In this document: positions 13,358 to 20,862 of the stretch, one piece after another
How the letters are laid out: every line of letters begins with the position of its first letter
Position numbering within the stretch: the first letter of the stretch is position 1
Assembly (NCBI GenBank): GCA_023229665.1
Contig: JALNYW010000003.1
Span: forward strand, 1 to 56,951
From: Patescibacteria group bacterium
GTDB lineage: Bacteria > Patescibacteriota > Patescibacteriia > 2-12-FULL-60-25
Direction: 5' to 3'
DNA: 56,951 nt
Program-made: the position numbers and the translations under genes
The notes under the pieces: generated by a model
The model's database searches: none
What the model saw: only the letters and a program-made list of their open reading frames with translations
Told to the model about the DNA's origin: nothing

Positions 13358-14875
13358 TTATTTTCCTGACCCGCCGATCATCCTCTGCCCTACGTTGACT
13401 GCCTTCTCCTTCACGGTCGATGCGAACCGCGCCCGGGACGATGCCCATTCGCGGATCGCCTTGATCTTCTCGCCGGCCGTGACGGACAACGGCGTGGTGG
13501 CGACCGCGGCATCCATCAGGTCGGTCATGGTGATGTCCCGGCCCTCGTCGAAGGCATTGAACATTGCCTCTTTTATGATGCCCTCAATCTCCGATCCGGT
13601 GAATCCGTTCGTGGTGAGCACGGGGACGCAATCCACCGTAATTTTCTCCGCGAGCGCATCGCGTTTCCGCGACTTCAGGTGGATCTTGAATATCGCTACT
13701 CGCTCATCGTCGTTCGGGAGATCGACCGCGAATAATTCGTCCCACCGGTGCTTCCCCAAGAATTCAGGCGGCAGGGCGGTCACATCGTTTGCGGTCGCTA
13801 CAAGGAACGCGCCTTTTTTGCGCTCGACCATCCACGTGATTAGGGTGCCAAAAACACGTTTTGTCACGCCCGAATCTCCGGAGCCGGAACCACCTGATCC
13901 TGCAAGCGATTTGTCAATTTCGTCACACCAGACAATGCAGGGACTCATGGCATCGGCGAGCTTCAATGCGTCCCTCGTCCTGCTCTCTGATTCCCCGACC
14001 AGCGAATTAAATAATGATCCGATGTCGAGCCGAAGTGTTGGGACTCCGAGTGCCGTACCGAATGCTTTTGCGCTCAAGGATTTCCCTGAACCAGGGACGC
14101 CCACGATCAGGATACCCTTCGGACTCGGCAGCCCGTATTCCTCCGCCTCCTTCGTGAACGCCCGTTTGCGCTTCGTGATCCATCCCTTGAGCACGTCCAG
14201 CCCCCCGATGGCGTCCAGTCCGCGAGGGTCCGGGTCCACGATTTCGAGCAGGCCCGACTTCTTCACGCCGGCTACCTTCTCCCGGTAGATGATCTCGGGG
14301 CAGAACTTCCCCGATTCGACGATCGACAGCGCGAGCGCGTTCTCCGCCTCCGTAGTCGATAGTCCTGAGAGTGCGCGTAAAACGTCCTCGGCATCCCCGT
14401 TGAACTTCTTCCCCGCGGACTTGGCGATCGACTCCGCGATGCTCGTCAAATCGGCCTTCGAGGGGAGCGCGTAGTCGGTCACGACGATGAGTTTTTCGAG
14501 CGTAGGGTGCGGCCGGAAAGACGGCCCGACGATGATGATGCACGAACCTTCCGACGGCGCCCATGTGAGCAGGTCGCGCAAGGCTCGCGGCAGGATCGGG
14601 TCACGGTCGAACGGAAAATTGGCGAGGTCGCAAAACATATAGACCGTGTTCGGAAGGCGTTGCGCGAGGGCGGCGACCGGATCTTCCGTGTTGGCGATGG
14701 CCTTCGTCGCGGGGAAGATGTTCTTCATCCCCTCCGTCGCGGTCCATTGAACGAGGGCCTTCCCCGCTTCCTTTGCGGCTCCGAGTACGTCCGCGCCGAT
14801 GCGTTTTTCCTCGGCTGTCTGGACGGCTATCCCCGGAAACGCTGCCTTGAAATAATTTATGAGTTTCTTTTTCAT
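13358..14875 (-). CDS. Ycf46-type AAA+ ATPase
   Basis: A 505-residue ATPase. The N-terminal domain (~1-200) ends in RDLLTWAPSEGSCIIIVGPS, the inactive first module typical of Ycf46. It is followed by GGLDVLKGWITKRKRAFTKE and the AAA+ core: Walker A GVPGSGKS (~265), LRLDIGSLFNSLVGESESRT, Walker B IVWCDEIDKSLAG, SRC-like region SGDSGVTKRVFGTLITWM, sensor 1 VATANDVTALPPEFL and WDELFAVDLPNDDERVAIF. In cyanobacteria and plastids Ycf46 accompanies Ycf35. ATG 14875 overlaps the upstream stop. Likely a remodelling ATPase acting on an unknown partner. Confidence 0.85.
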   Translation of the reverse strand: MKKKLINYFKAAFPGIAVQTAEEKRIGADVLGAAKEAGKALVQWTATEGMKNIFPATKAIANTEDPVAALAQRLPNTVYMFCDLANFPFDRDPILPRALRDLLTWAPSEGSCIIIVGPSFRPHPTLEKLIVVTDYALPSKADLTSIAESIAKSAGKKFNGDAEDVLRALSGLSTTEAENALALSIVESGKFCPEIIYREKVAGVKKSGLLEIVDPDPRGLDAIGGLDVLKGWITKRKRAFTKEAEEYGLPSPKGILIVGVPGSGKSLSAKAFGTALGVPTLRLDIGSLFNSLVGESESRTRDALKLADAMSPCIVWCDEIDKSLAGSGGSGSGDSGVTKRVFGTLITWMVERKKGAFLVATANDVTALPPEFLGKHRWDELFAVDLPNDDERVAIFKIHLKSRKRDALAEKITVDCVPVLTTNGFTGSEIEGIIKEAMFNAFDEGRDITMTDLMDAAVATTPLSVTAGEKIKAIREWASSRARFASTVKEKAVNVGQRMIGGSGK

Positions 14876-15399
14876 ACCTTGCTCCATTCCCCGAACGGCT
14901 TCATCGGCATCAGGAGTCCGTCGCCCCCGTCGAAGGTGAACGGGGCCTGGTACATCGGGTTCACGTTCGGGCCGATCTTGCAGTTCGGCAGGGCCTTCAG
15001 GATCAGGAGATATGCGAGTTGGTAATGCGAGTTCCCGACGGCGACGGGTTGCATGGGCGTCACCTTGCCGGTGCCGTCGCAGTCGGGGCACGGATGTCCA
15101 TCGCAGTCGGGGCATTCCTCGTGCCTCACTTCCCCATCGCCGTCGCACTCTGAACAGTCCACCGTTTTCACCTTCGCCAGTTCGATGTCGGAGAGCGCGA
15201 ACCATGCGGGCGGGTCGGCGTAGGGGAACAAGTAATCCGTGCTCAGCGCGCCATCCCTTTCCGGCACGTCCGCAAGGCGCGGGACGCGGGCGATGATGTG
15301 ACCGTTCGTGGCGTAGGAATACTCACCTTTCGACCACGGGTGAAGGTTGATGCGCGAACCATCGGCAGCGGCACAGAACTTCTTGAGAGTTTCGATCAT
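14872..15399 (-). CDS. Zinc-finger protein with DnaJ-like CxxCxGxG repeats
   Basis: A 175-residue protein. Residues ~90-120 hold CSECDGDGEV, CPDCDGHPCPDCDGTGKV, a compact DnaJ-type zinc-finger cluster inserted in a domain that starts MIETLKKFCAAADGSRINLH and ends GGDGLLMPMKPFGEW. The flanks resemble the sliding-clamp-like fold seen in some phage proteins, but this is a guess. It is the first gene of the ATPase operon, start ATG 15399 after GGAGGGAGAATACG, and overlaps the ATPase ATG. Confidence 0.6.
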   Translation of the reverse strand: MIETLKKFCAAADGSRINLHPWSKGEYSYATNGHIIARVPRLADVPERDGALSTDYLFPYADPPAWFALSDIELAKVKTVDCSECDGDGEVRHEECPDCDGHPCPDCDGTGKVTPMQPVAVGNSHYQLAYLLILKALPNCKIGPNVNPMYQAPFTFDGGDGLLMPMKPFGEWSKV

Positions 15400-15428
15400 C
15401 GTATTCTCCCTCCGCACAGGGTTTAAGG

Positions 15429-15471
15429 TTGTATGACAATACGTTTACTATATACGATACAGCGTTGTCAA
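15429..15471 (-). promoter_or_regulatory. Candidate promoter with TTGTCATACAA operator
   Basis: TTGACA (15471-15466) followed by TATAGTAAAC; the -10 is not clear (TAGTAA at 15 bp or GTAAAC at 17 bp). TTGTCATACAA (minus strand, 15439-15429) sits near the expected start and is the reverse complement of the 13318-13328 element, suggesting one regulator controls both. Confidence 0.5.
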
Positions 15472-15821
15472 GCCCTGATTTCGATCCTCACCGCGTACTC
15501 CCTCGGCTTGCCCTTTTCTTGTGTATAGTTCCACGTGATCCGCTTTGATCCGTCGTCGATGCCGATCTCTGTTGCTATCTGATCTCGGCACGCCTTGAAA
15601 CTACGCTGCAAGTTGTCTCCGTCGAATCCTCGCGGGGCGATGCGGGTGAGCGTGATCGTATAATTATCGTGTCCCTTGATCGCGGCGCGGTGATTGTACA
15701 GTCCTATTTTTACGGCGTCGTGTTGCTCCTTCCTGCGCTTGTTTTTCTTCGACCAATGCTCATGCCACGATGAATTCGCTTCGCTCTCCGTGCGTATCGG
15801 CAGCGTGACGGTGAGGGTCAT
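15468..15821 (-). CDS. RusA-like Holliday junction resolvase candidate
   Basis: A 117-residue protein: SSWHEHWSKKNKRRKEQHDA, then TRIAPRGFDGDNLQRSFKAC with RDQIATEIGIDDGS. The conserved D.DN...KA..D.I....GIDD arrangement and size match RusA-type resolvases, whose acidic residues cut four-way junctions. Start ATG 15821 overlaps the upstream stop. It fits the phage recombination set with the RecT-like and exonuclease genes. Confidence 0.65.
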   Translation of the reverse strand: MTLTVTLPIRTESEANSSWHEHWSKKNKRRKEQHDAVKIGLYNHRAAIKGHDNYTITLTRIAPRGFDGDNLQRSFKACRDQIATEIGIDDGSKRITWNYTQEKGKPREYAVRIEIRA

Positions 15822-16027
15822 ACCGATACCCTCTCCCCGTCCCTCCACCTCCCGGCCAGCATTTCGTTCGGCGCGAGGTCTTGGGGAACGGTCGCCCATG
15901 CGAGGAACATCCCGCTTTTGTCCGTGGTCACGATGGCGACGGTGTGCCCGTGCTTGAGCGACAATCTCCGCGCCTCTTCGTTCGCGGCTTCGACGGCGGC
16001 GCCGACGAGTGTGTGAATCGTGCCCAT
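15818..16027 (-). CDS. Hypothetical protein
   Basis: A 69-residue protein starting MGTIHTLVGAAVEAANEEAR, with a hydrophobic second half (GHTVAIVTTDKSGMFLAWAT). No family recognised. ATG 16027 overlaps the upstream stop and follows AAAGGGG. Confidence 0.5.
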   Translation of the reverse strand: MGTIHTLVGAAVEAANEEARRLSLKHGHTVAIVTTDKSGMFLAWATVPQDLAPNEMLAGRWRDGERVSV

Positions 16028-16524
16028 CACGCGGCCCCTTTCTTGTGATTCCGGCATGGGAAGTCGGGGACACGAGCGAACACTTCCGCCTTCGGGTATC
16101 CCACTTCGCTCATGTCCTTGGTCGGATCTACCAGCCACCTGCACCCGCAATTTGTCTCCCACTTCGGGCCTTCCTCGATGGATTCCTTCATGAACGATCC
16201 GGGTAGCACCGGCCCCTTCTTCGGGAAAGTCTTCGGGCAGACGAACCGGCCCGATCCGTTATCGACCACTTGCTCCCCGCACAGGCAGACCGCGTTCCCG
16301 TCGTCGGATTCGATGTGCCTGACTTTTTCTTCCGGAACGTCTCCGGGGTCCTTCGCGTCCAGCGGCCATTCGTACCAGGTGTATCCGCATCGCTTGCAAT
16401 CCCTTTTCATGAGCGGATACTTCCCCTCGCGGCCGAGTAGGGCCCGCATGGCGTCTTGGAATTCGGTCTTGGCGTTCGTGGCGCCGCATTTTTTGCAAGC
16501 TCGGTTGACGGCGTAGCGGTTCAA
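16027..16524 (-). CDS. Multi-zinc-ribbon protein
   Basis: A 165-residue protein with CKKCGATNAKTEF (~10-22) and CKRCGYTWYEWP (~43-54) forming one ribbon, then CLCG, a lone Cys, and CGCRW and CRNH near the end. Likely binds two zinc ions. Start TTG 16524 overlaps the previous TGA (TTGA) and follows AAGGAGGACTCAA. It may bind nucleic acid; unknown. Confidence 0.55.
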   Translation of the reverse strand: MNRYAVNRACKKCGATNAKTEFQDAMRALLGREGKYPLMKRDCKRCGYTWYEWPLDAKDPGDVPEEKVRHIESDDGNAVCLCGEQVVDNGSGRFVCPKTFPKKGPVLPGSFMKESIEEGPKWETNCGCRWLVDPTKDMSEVGYPKAEVFARVPDFPCRNHKKGAA

Positions 16525-16844
16525 TTGAGTCCTCCTTTCGGCGGCGTGGTCGGGGCGTTTACGCCTTCGAGCATCGCCGTCATTTTTTCCGCCTGAATTT
16601 TCAGGATGCCGAGCATCACCAGCGGCATGATGTCGGGAGAATTCTCGATTAGGCGGAGAATCATAAACGCCGTAACATCGTCCGATGCGTGCATGAGAAT
16701 TGATGCGTTTTCGCCGTCCTTGATGTTGTCGTCCTGCGTTGCCAGGATCACGTGCTGTCCCCGCGTCGGCTCGAACGTCCGGATCGTGCCGTCCTTGAGT
16801 TGCAGTACGATGTTGACGAATTTGGCTTCGTTGCCGTCGATCAT
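16521..16844 (-). CDS. Hypothetical protein
   Basis: A 107-residue protein: N-terminal strands (NIVLQLKDGTIRTFEPTRGQ) and a C-terminal helical, hydrophobic part (MILRLIENSPDIMPLVMLGI). No family recognised. Start ATG 16844 after AAAGGAGAGGGAAA. Confidence 0.55.
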   Translation of the reverse strand: MIDGNEAKFVNIVLQLKDGTIRTFEPTRGQHVILATQDDNIKDGENASILMHASDDVTAFMILRLIENSPDIMPLVMLGILKIQAEKMTAMLEGVNAPTTPPKGGLN

Positions 16845-17050
16845 TTTCCCTCTCCTTTCCCGTTGTTTTTTCTCACGGCGTCCGCAAACGGTTCCTTGAA
16901 TTTCCCGGCGAAGTGTCTGCCGGATATTTGCTTGTCCGCTTTATTTCTTCCCGCGCATCGGTGACACAACCAGACCGGTGTGCATTTGCATTTCGGGTCC
17001 GCGATGCCCGAGAATGTCACGACTTTTTCTTTCTTTTCGTCTGCACTCAC
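16841..17050 (-). CDS. Small basic Cys-rich protein
   Basis: A 69-residue protein with KCKCTPVWLCHRCAGR (~21-36), a Cys4 cluster, and a lysine-rich tail. Start GTG 17050 overlaps the upstream stop (GTGA) and follows GGAGGGAGCGCAGCG. Possibly nucleic-acid binding; no family recognised. Confidence 0.55.
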   Translation of the reverse strand: MSADEKKEKVVTFSGIADPKCKCTPVWLCHRCAGRNKADKQISGRHFAGKFKEPFADAVRKNNGKGEGK

Positions 17051-17298
17051 CGCTGCGCTCCCTCCACGCGGTCCGCCTCGAATTCTTCCTCTTCCTGGGT
17101 TGCGGGCCGCGTCCCCTTGCCGAGTTCCCAAACTCTTGAATGAATCTCTACGATTTCGCCGGCGTTGTCCACCATGAATCCGCGGCTCACCGTGGCGCGT
17201 TCCTCAATGCTGACAAAGTGAATCAGGAGCGTCAACCAGATGAACAGCATCACGGCGGCGCCGATAATAACGGCAGCGTTCCGGTATCGTTCCCTCAT
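17047..17298 (-). CDS. Single-pass membrane protein
   Basis: An 83-residue protein: basic N-terminus MRERYRN, one transmembrane helix AAVIIGAAVMLFIWLTLLIH (~8-27) and an acidic C-terminal tail. Predicted inner-membrane anchor with its tail outside (inference). Start ATG 17298 after GAGAAAGGAGAAATTCG. Function unknown. Confidence 0.6.
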   Translation of the reverse strand: MRERYRNAAVIIGAAVMLFIWLTLLIHFVSIEERATVSRGFMVDNAGEIVEIHSRVWELGKGTRPATQEEEEFEADRVEGAQR

Positions 17299-17513
17299 CG
17301 AATTTCTCCTTTCTCTTTTAAGTCGTCGAGCTTTTTCTGCGCGTTCGTCTCCGTGCTGTAGCAGCCTCGCGTGAAGCAACTTTTCCCGTGCGGGTTCCAG
17401 TACCAGATGCGATACACGATCCCGCGGCGGCCGGTGGAGTCGCAAGGGACAACCTTGGGGGAGTAAAACACATCAAGATATATCGGCCTCATAAAGTTGC
17501 GCCCTTTCGTCAT
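17295..17513 (-). CDS. Hypothetical protein
   Basis: A 72-residue basic protein: MTKGRNFMRPIYLDVFYSPK, then RGIVYRIWYWNPHGKSCFTR and a lysine-rich helix. ATG 17513 overlaps the TGA of HNH copy 4. No family recognised. Confidence 0.5.
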   Translation of the reverse strand: MTKGRNFMRPIYLDVFYSPKVVPCDSTGRRGIVYRIWYWNPHGKSCFTRGCYSTETNAQKKLDDLKEKGEIR

Positions 17514-18064
17514 AGTAGATATCCTTGTTCCTGCATGAATTGAATCGGGTTCTTGTTGTGTTTTTTCATGTTGCACTTCGGGCAAGCGAGTTGTATATTC
17601 CTGTCCTCGTGTTTCCCGGCGGGTTCGCCCTTCCTTGGGATTAGCGGAACAATATGGTCTACATGGAATCCTGTCTTGCGTAGGTCGGATTTGCAGATAG
17701 GACATTTGCCCTTCTGTAGTTTAAATAATTTGGCTATTATTCCGGGGGATAACCCCGCGGTGGTGTTTGTTCTCCGTTTGGCGTTTCTGTCTTTATATTT
17801 GTCGCGGTTTCTTGCTCTATGCGCGGCTGCGTATTCCTTCACTTTATCTGGGTTTGCCTTGGCCCATGCCGATTGGATGGCTCTTGCTCTTGCATTGTTC
17901 GCATAAAATGATTTTGCGTATTCACGGAGGCGTTCTAGGTTTTTTGCTCTATATTTGGCATAGTATCCGGGGTTCTTCGCCCTCCATTCTGTCCAGTAAT
18001 TCGGGTTGTTGGCTTTAAATGCCGCCTGGTGTGCCTTCTCTTTCTCTGGATCTTTTGCTGGCAT
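17510..18064 (-). CDS. HNH homing-type endonuclease, copy 4 (RNA-associated)
   Basis: A 184-residue protein: helical NP(N/D)K/NRDK-type repeats (~1-95) followed by the Cys4 HNH core CPICKSDLRKTGFHVDHIVP, NIQLACPKCNMKK, and the tail NPIQFMQEQGYLL. Start ATG 18064 is six bases after a GGGGG ribosome site contained in helix P2 of RNA copy B. Closest to copy 3 in lacking the N-terminal zinc ribbon and in having the RNA upstream. Confidence 0.9.
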   Translation of the reverse strand: MPAKDPEKEKAHQAAFKANNPNYWTEWRAKNPGYYAKYRAKNLERLREYAKSFYANNARARAIQSAWAKANPDKVKEYAAAHRARNRDKYKDRNAKRRTNTTAGLSPGIIAKLFKLQKGKCPICKSDLRKTGFHVDHIVPLIPRKGEPAGKHEDRNIQLACPKCNMKKHNKNPIQFMQEQGYLL

Positions 18065-18197
18065 CAATACCCCCGTCCGCCGCATGGTGTCGGCCTGACG
18101 ACGACAAAGGAGACTGGCACGGGCGCACCATCTCCACCGGGGATTCCGTTCGCTGTTTCGTAAGCACGCATGGGCCGACACCCTGCGAGAATGTGAT
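18065..18197 (-). ncRNA. HNH-associated pseudoknotted RNA, copy B
   Basis: P1 GTGTCGGC (18181-18174) with GCCGACAC (18094-18087); P2 ATCCCCG (18144-18138) with CGGGGGT (18075-18069), crossing P1; P3 hairpin 18135-18109 closed by GGAGA/TCTCC. Compared with copy A, P1 swaps A-T for T-A, P2 swaps several pairs and P3 is largely different in sequence yet still pairs, while the 28-base TCGCTGTTTCGTAAGCACGC... loop block (plus strand) is identical. This is strong evidence for a conserved RNA fold. The P2 3' strand contains the HNH ribosome site. Confidence 0.8.
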
Positions 18198-18203
18198 ACA
18201 AAT

Positions 18204-18231
18204 ATGGTACCAATTTGGGGGTTCATGTCAA
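18204..18231 (-). promoter_or_regulatory. Candidate promoter for RNA copy B and HNH copy 4
   Basis: TTGACA (18231-18226), 16-bp spacer, TACCAT (18209-18204): the same elements and spacing as at 4038-4065. The predicted start is about 18197, giving an RNA that begins ATCACATTCTCGCAGGG, matching copy A. Confidence 0.6.
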
Positions 18232-18282
18232 TTACTTTATTCTCCTGCGCTTTTTTTGCGGTTCTGCTTGGCGCGTTTCGCG

Positions 18283-18444
18283 TCAAATTTCCAGAACCGA
18301 AAAGTCGAACACTCCGAGGAATGAATCCGCGGCGTAGTCCTCCGCGGCTTCGCGGGTGGCAAATACGATGTTTTCCCCGTCCTCCTCCTGGGCGATAACG
18401 GCCGCGTCCGGATTGCCGAGTTGATGCGCTATTAGGATGAACAT
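18283..18444 (-). CDS. Small hypothetical protein
   Basis: A 53-residue acidic protein: MFILIAHQLGNPDAAVIAQE, then NIVFATREAAEDYAADS. Start ATG 18444 after AAAGGAGCATAGCGAA. It ends just before the RNA B promoter. No family recognised. Confidence 0.5.
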   Translation of the reverse strand: MFILIAHQLGNPDAAVIAQEEDGENIVFATREAAEDYAADSFLGVFDFSVLEI

Positions 18445-18448
18445 TTCG

Positions 18449-18802
18449 CTATGCTCCTTTCGTGTCCGGCGTGAGTTGCCATGCGCGAAAACCTTTCAAC
18501 CATCGGGCCGTTGTGATGCCGGAAAAGTTGCAGATTGAGCAACCGGTCCCGGTGCATTTCGGACATTGAACCGTCTTGACTTTCGGCGCGTCGGTTGCGG
18601 GGATGATCTCCTTCCCTCCGAGGATCCGCGTACCCGTCCGCGTCTGAGCTTCCCATCGGACGATAACGCGGCCATCGCGTATAAATGCCTTACGTGTCTC
18701 CTGCTCCATTTCAAGCCGGTTCATGGCGGGATAAACGTATTCCCTGGCGCCTTCCGGCCGCGAATATCCGATTACGTGATAGGTGAAAGATCGGCCCATC
18801 AT
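18449..18802 (-). CDS. Hypothetical protein with C-terminal Cys4 motif
   Basis: A 117-residue protein. N-terminal half is strand/helix mixed (FTYHVIGYSRPEGAREYVYP); the C-terminal half has CPKCTGTGCSICNFSG (~80-95), resembling a DnaJ-type CxxCxGxGCxxC zinc finger. Start ATG 18802 after AAAGGGGAA. Function unknown. Confidence 0.55.
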   Translation of the reverse strand: MMGRSFTYHVIGYSRPEGAREYVYPAMNRLEMEQETRKAFIRDGRVIVRWEAQTRTGTRILGGKEIIPATDAPKVKTVQCPKCTGTGCSICNFSGITTARWLKGFRAWQLTPDTKGA

Positions 18803-18845
18803 TTCCCCTTTCTCCGCGTGTACGATGCGCGGCCCCGGATGGGTG

Positions 18846-19514
18846 CTACCAGGAGCGGATTTCCGCCAGAATCTCGGGCGGGATTTCCTCGTACTTCCAC
18901 GCGGTCCCGTACTTGTACCCGCATACCGGACAGGGCTTGCAAAGTAGCCCTTGCGGGTGCTCCGTCTCGTAAATCCATCCGGCCGTTTTCGTCTCGATCT
19001 TGCCCGGGATGATCCATCCGGCTTTGAGTAATTCTTTCACAACGGGGGTTTCGTGTTTCGGTGCGGCGCTGTTGATGGTGGCCCGCATTACGTGGGCGGA
19101 AATTTCTTTCCAGCGGGCGTATTCCTCGGGCGGCATCGTCCCGGCCTCGGCTTCCTTGCGCGTGGCGTGAAACTTCGGCGACCAAGTGAAATGCTGCAGC
19201 GTGATTTCCTCGGCCGTGTTCCATTCCCTTTGGTGTTCGCATCCCGGGCAGCAGTCGTTCATGTGCCATCGGCGCCAAACTTCCGCCATCCGTGCGGCTC
19301 TCGTATCGTTCGGAAACAGGGCGGTTACCGTGTCCACGCATTGTCCGCCCGCGAGAATGTCCCGGCCGTCCGGCTGCCATATTTCCCCGGACATTGAAAA
19401 GCGGATTTTCCCGTCCCGATCTTCGAGGGTCCAGGTCAATTTCGCGGTGCAATTCGGGCGGCCGTCTCCATTGTAGTCGCATTTCCCGAGGGTGTACTTG
19501 TTTTCCGTTTTCAT
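18846..19514 (-). CDS. Conserved phage protein with zinc-binding C-terminus
   Basis: A 222-residue protein. Hallmarks: WRRWHMNDCCPGCEHQREWN (~81-100) and KPCPVCGYKYGTAWKYEEIP (~194-213). The WHLND...C.HQR ... CP.CGYKYG.AW combination recurs in phage and some plasmid proteins of unknown function and probably binds zinc. Start ATG 19514 at MKTENKYTLG. No catalytic role assigned. Confidence 0.65.
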   Translation of the reverse strand: MKTENKYTLGKCDYNGDGRPNCTAKLTWTLEDRDGKIRFSMSGEIWQPDGRDILAGGQCVDTVTALFPNDTRAARMAEVWRRWHMNDCCPGCEHQREWNTAEEITLQHFTWSPKFHATRKEAEAGTMPPEEYARWKEISAHVMRATINSAAPKHETPVVKELLKAGWIIPGKIETKTAGWIYETEHPQGLLCKPCPVCGYKYGTAWKYEEIPPEILAEIRSW

Positions 19515-19519
19515 GGCGT

Positions 19520-19741
19520 TTACCCCTCCGCTTTCTTTTGGTCCGCTATTTCACGGTCAATCAGGATATTTATCGCGGATCGCAGGTGCTCGATGGCATG
19601 GGCGGCCCATTTGTCACGGTATGCGAGAAATGCGGGTTCCTCATCGTCGAACGGTCCCGGTAGGGGTTCGGGTTCCATGTGAAGCGCCGATATTGCCGAT
19701 TGGATTTCCGATACCGCATCGCGTCCGAATGGCTTTGACAT
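19520..19741 (-). CDS. Small helical hypothetical protein
   Basis: A 73-residue acidic helical protein: MSKPFGRDAVSEIQSAISAL, then AAHAIEHLRSAINILIDREI. Start ATG 19741 after GGAGGGGTAAGAAA. No family recognised. Confidence 0.55.
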   Translation of the reverse strand: MSKPFGRDAVSEIQSAISALHMEPEPLPGPFDDEEPAFLAYRDKWAAHAIEHLRSAINILIDREIADQKKAEG

Positions 19742-19745
19742 TTTC

Positions 19746-20126
19746 TTACCCCTCCGCTTTCTTGATGGCGTTCTCGATGGTGGCGCGTAGATACCGACCG
19801 CGGGCGGATCCGTCCGGATCGCAGTATTCAAGCGCGGCGCGGAGCGTTTCCGTCAATTCTCCGATCAGTCCGGGGCGGGGCTGCGGCTTCCTCGTCGTCT
19901 TGCCGATGATACCTTCGGCGAGCGTTTCGCGGATCCCGGCGCCGTTGCTCGGGTGCTGTTCCTGCGTTACCGTGAACCGGTCCACGTCGTTTTTCTCGTC
20001 GTGCCATACGTCCACGCGGACCATTCCGGACCAGGACATAGCGCGGGCCGTGAGTCCGCTTTTCTTGGTGCCGAGTCTTGAGGCGCTTCCTCTCGATCCG
20101 CTTACATCGCCGAGAAAATGTGCCAT
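19746..20126 (-). CDS. Conserved phage hypothetical protein
   Basis: A 126-residue protein. The N-terminal GSRGSASRLGTKKSGLTARA followed by SWSGMVRVDVWHDE resembles a small phage family with a RG..SRLG.K.SG......W..GV.V motif. The C-terminal half is helical. Function unknown. Start ATG 20126. Confidence 0.55.
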   Translation of the reverse strand: MAHFLGDVSGSRGSASRLGTKKSGLTARAMSWSGMVRVDVWHDEKNDVDRFTVTQEQHPSNGAGIRETLAEGIIGKTTRKPQPRPGLIGELTETLRAALEYCDPDGSARGRYLRATIENAIKKAEG

Positions 20127-20165
20127 GATAAAATCCTTTCTCCGCTTGCGCGGGGTGGGTGAGGG

Positions 20166-20681
20166 TTAGAACATCTTGCCGTCTTCGGTAAATTCGTACT
20201 CGTTCGCCTCGATGGTTTCGATGATTGCCTCTTCGCTGGTGAGGTACTCGTATTCCTGCCGGAGCATTGAAAGATATTCCTCGCCAAGCGCCCGCTGGAA
20301 TTCGGCGTTTAATTCATCCAGGAGTTTATCCACGGCGTACTCGTCCGCAAGTTCTCCGTCTTCATCGCGTTCGGCTTCTTCTATAATCTTTTCGCGGTCC
20401 TTGCAGTACTGCGCGGCGAGCTTGCATGTGTCGCATTTGGAACCGTGATTCTCCATGATGAGGCGGGCCGTTTCGTGTGCGTCGTCGCATCTTAAATCGC
20501 AGTAGCTCCCGCGGTCCGTGTCGAATCCTTTGATCTTGCAGCCGATCGTGTTTGCGTCGTCGTAGATTGAATCCCACCAATCGAAAGATACGTTGATGTC
20601 GTACAATTTCTCTATTGCGGTTTGTTTCGCTGCGTCGGACAGTTCGTCAAATTTGTAGACTGGCGTGTGTACGGTTCGCAT
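20166..20681 (-). CDS. Conserved phage protein of unknown function
   Basis: A 171-residue acidic protein. YKFDELSDAAKQTAIEKLYD and SFDWWDSIYDDANTIGCKIK are typical of a widespread phage family (F.EL.D.AK..AI......DWWD..Y.D...IG). A CDTCKLAAQYC cluster (~83-93) may bind metal. Start ATG 20681 after GAAGGAGAAATAACC. The family's function is unknown. Confidence 0.65.
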   Translation of the reverse strand: MRTVHTPVYKFDELSDAAKQTAIEKLYDINVSFDWWDSIYDDANTIGCKIKGFDTDRGSYCDLRCDDAHETARLIMENHGSKCDTCKLAAQYCKDREKIIEEAERDEDGELADEYAVDKLLDELNAEFQRALGEEYLSMLRQEYEYLTSEEAIIETIEANEYEFTEDGKMF

Positions 20682-20683
20682 GG

Positions 20684-20857
20684 TTATTTCTCCTTCGGCA
20701 TCGGGTGGAGGTTGCACACCCGGTCCGGACAGTTGAATCCTTGCGGATCGGGCGGGGCCTGGCAGCGTCGGCAATACTTCAGGCCGCAGCAATCGCAATA
20801 CTGTTCGAGGTTCCGGTGGTGCGTCAATTCTCCGCAGTTGTCGCAGTATTTGGGCAT
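20684..20857 (-). CDS. Small B-box-like zinc finger protein
   Basis: A 57-residue protein with nine cysteines: MPKYCDNCGELTHHRNLEQY, CDCCGLKYCRRCQ and CPDRVCNLH. Likely binds two zinc ions. Start ATG 20857 after GGGAGGGAGTAACGACC. Function unknown; one of many small zinc proteins in this arm. Confidence 0.55.
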   Translation of the reverse strand: MPKYCDNCGELTHHRNLEQYCDCCGLKYCRRCQAPPDPQGFNCPDRVCNLHPMPKEK

Positions 20858-20862
20858 GGTCG

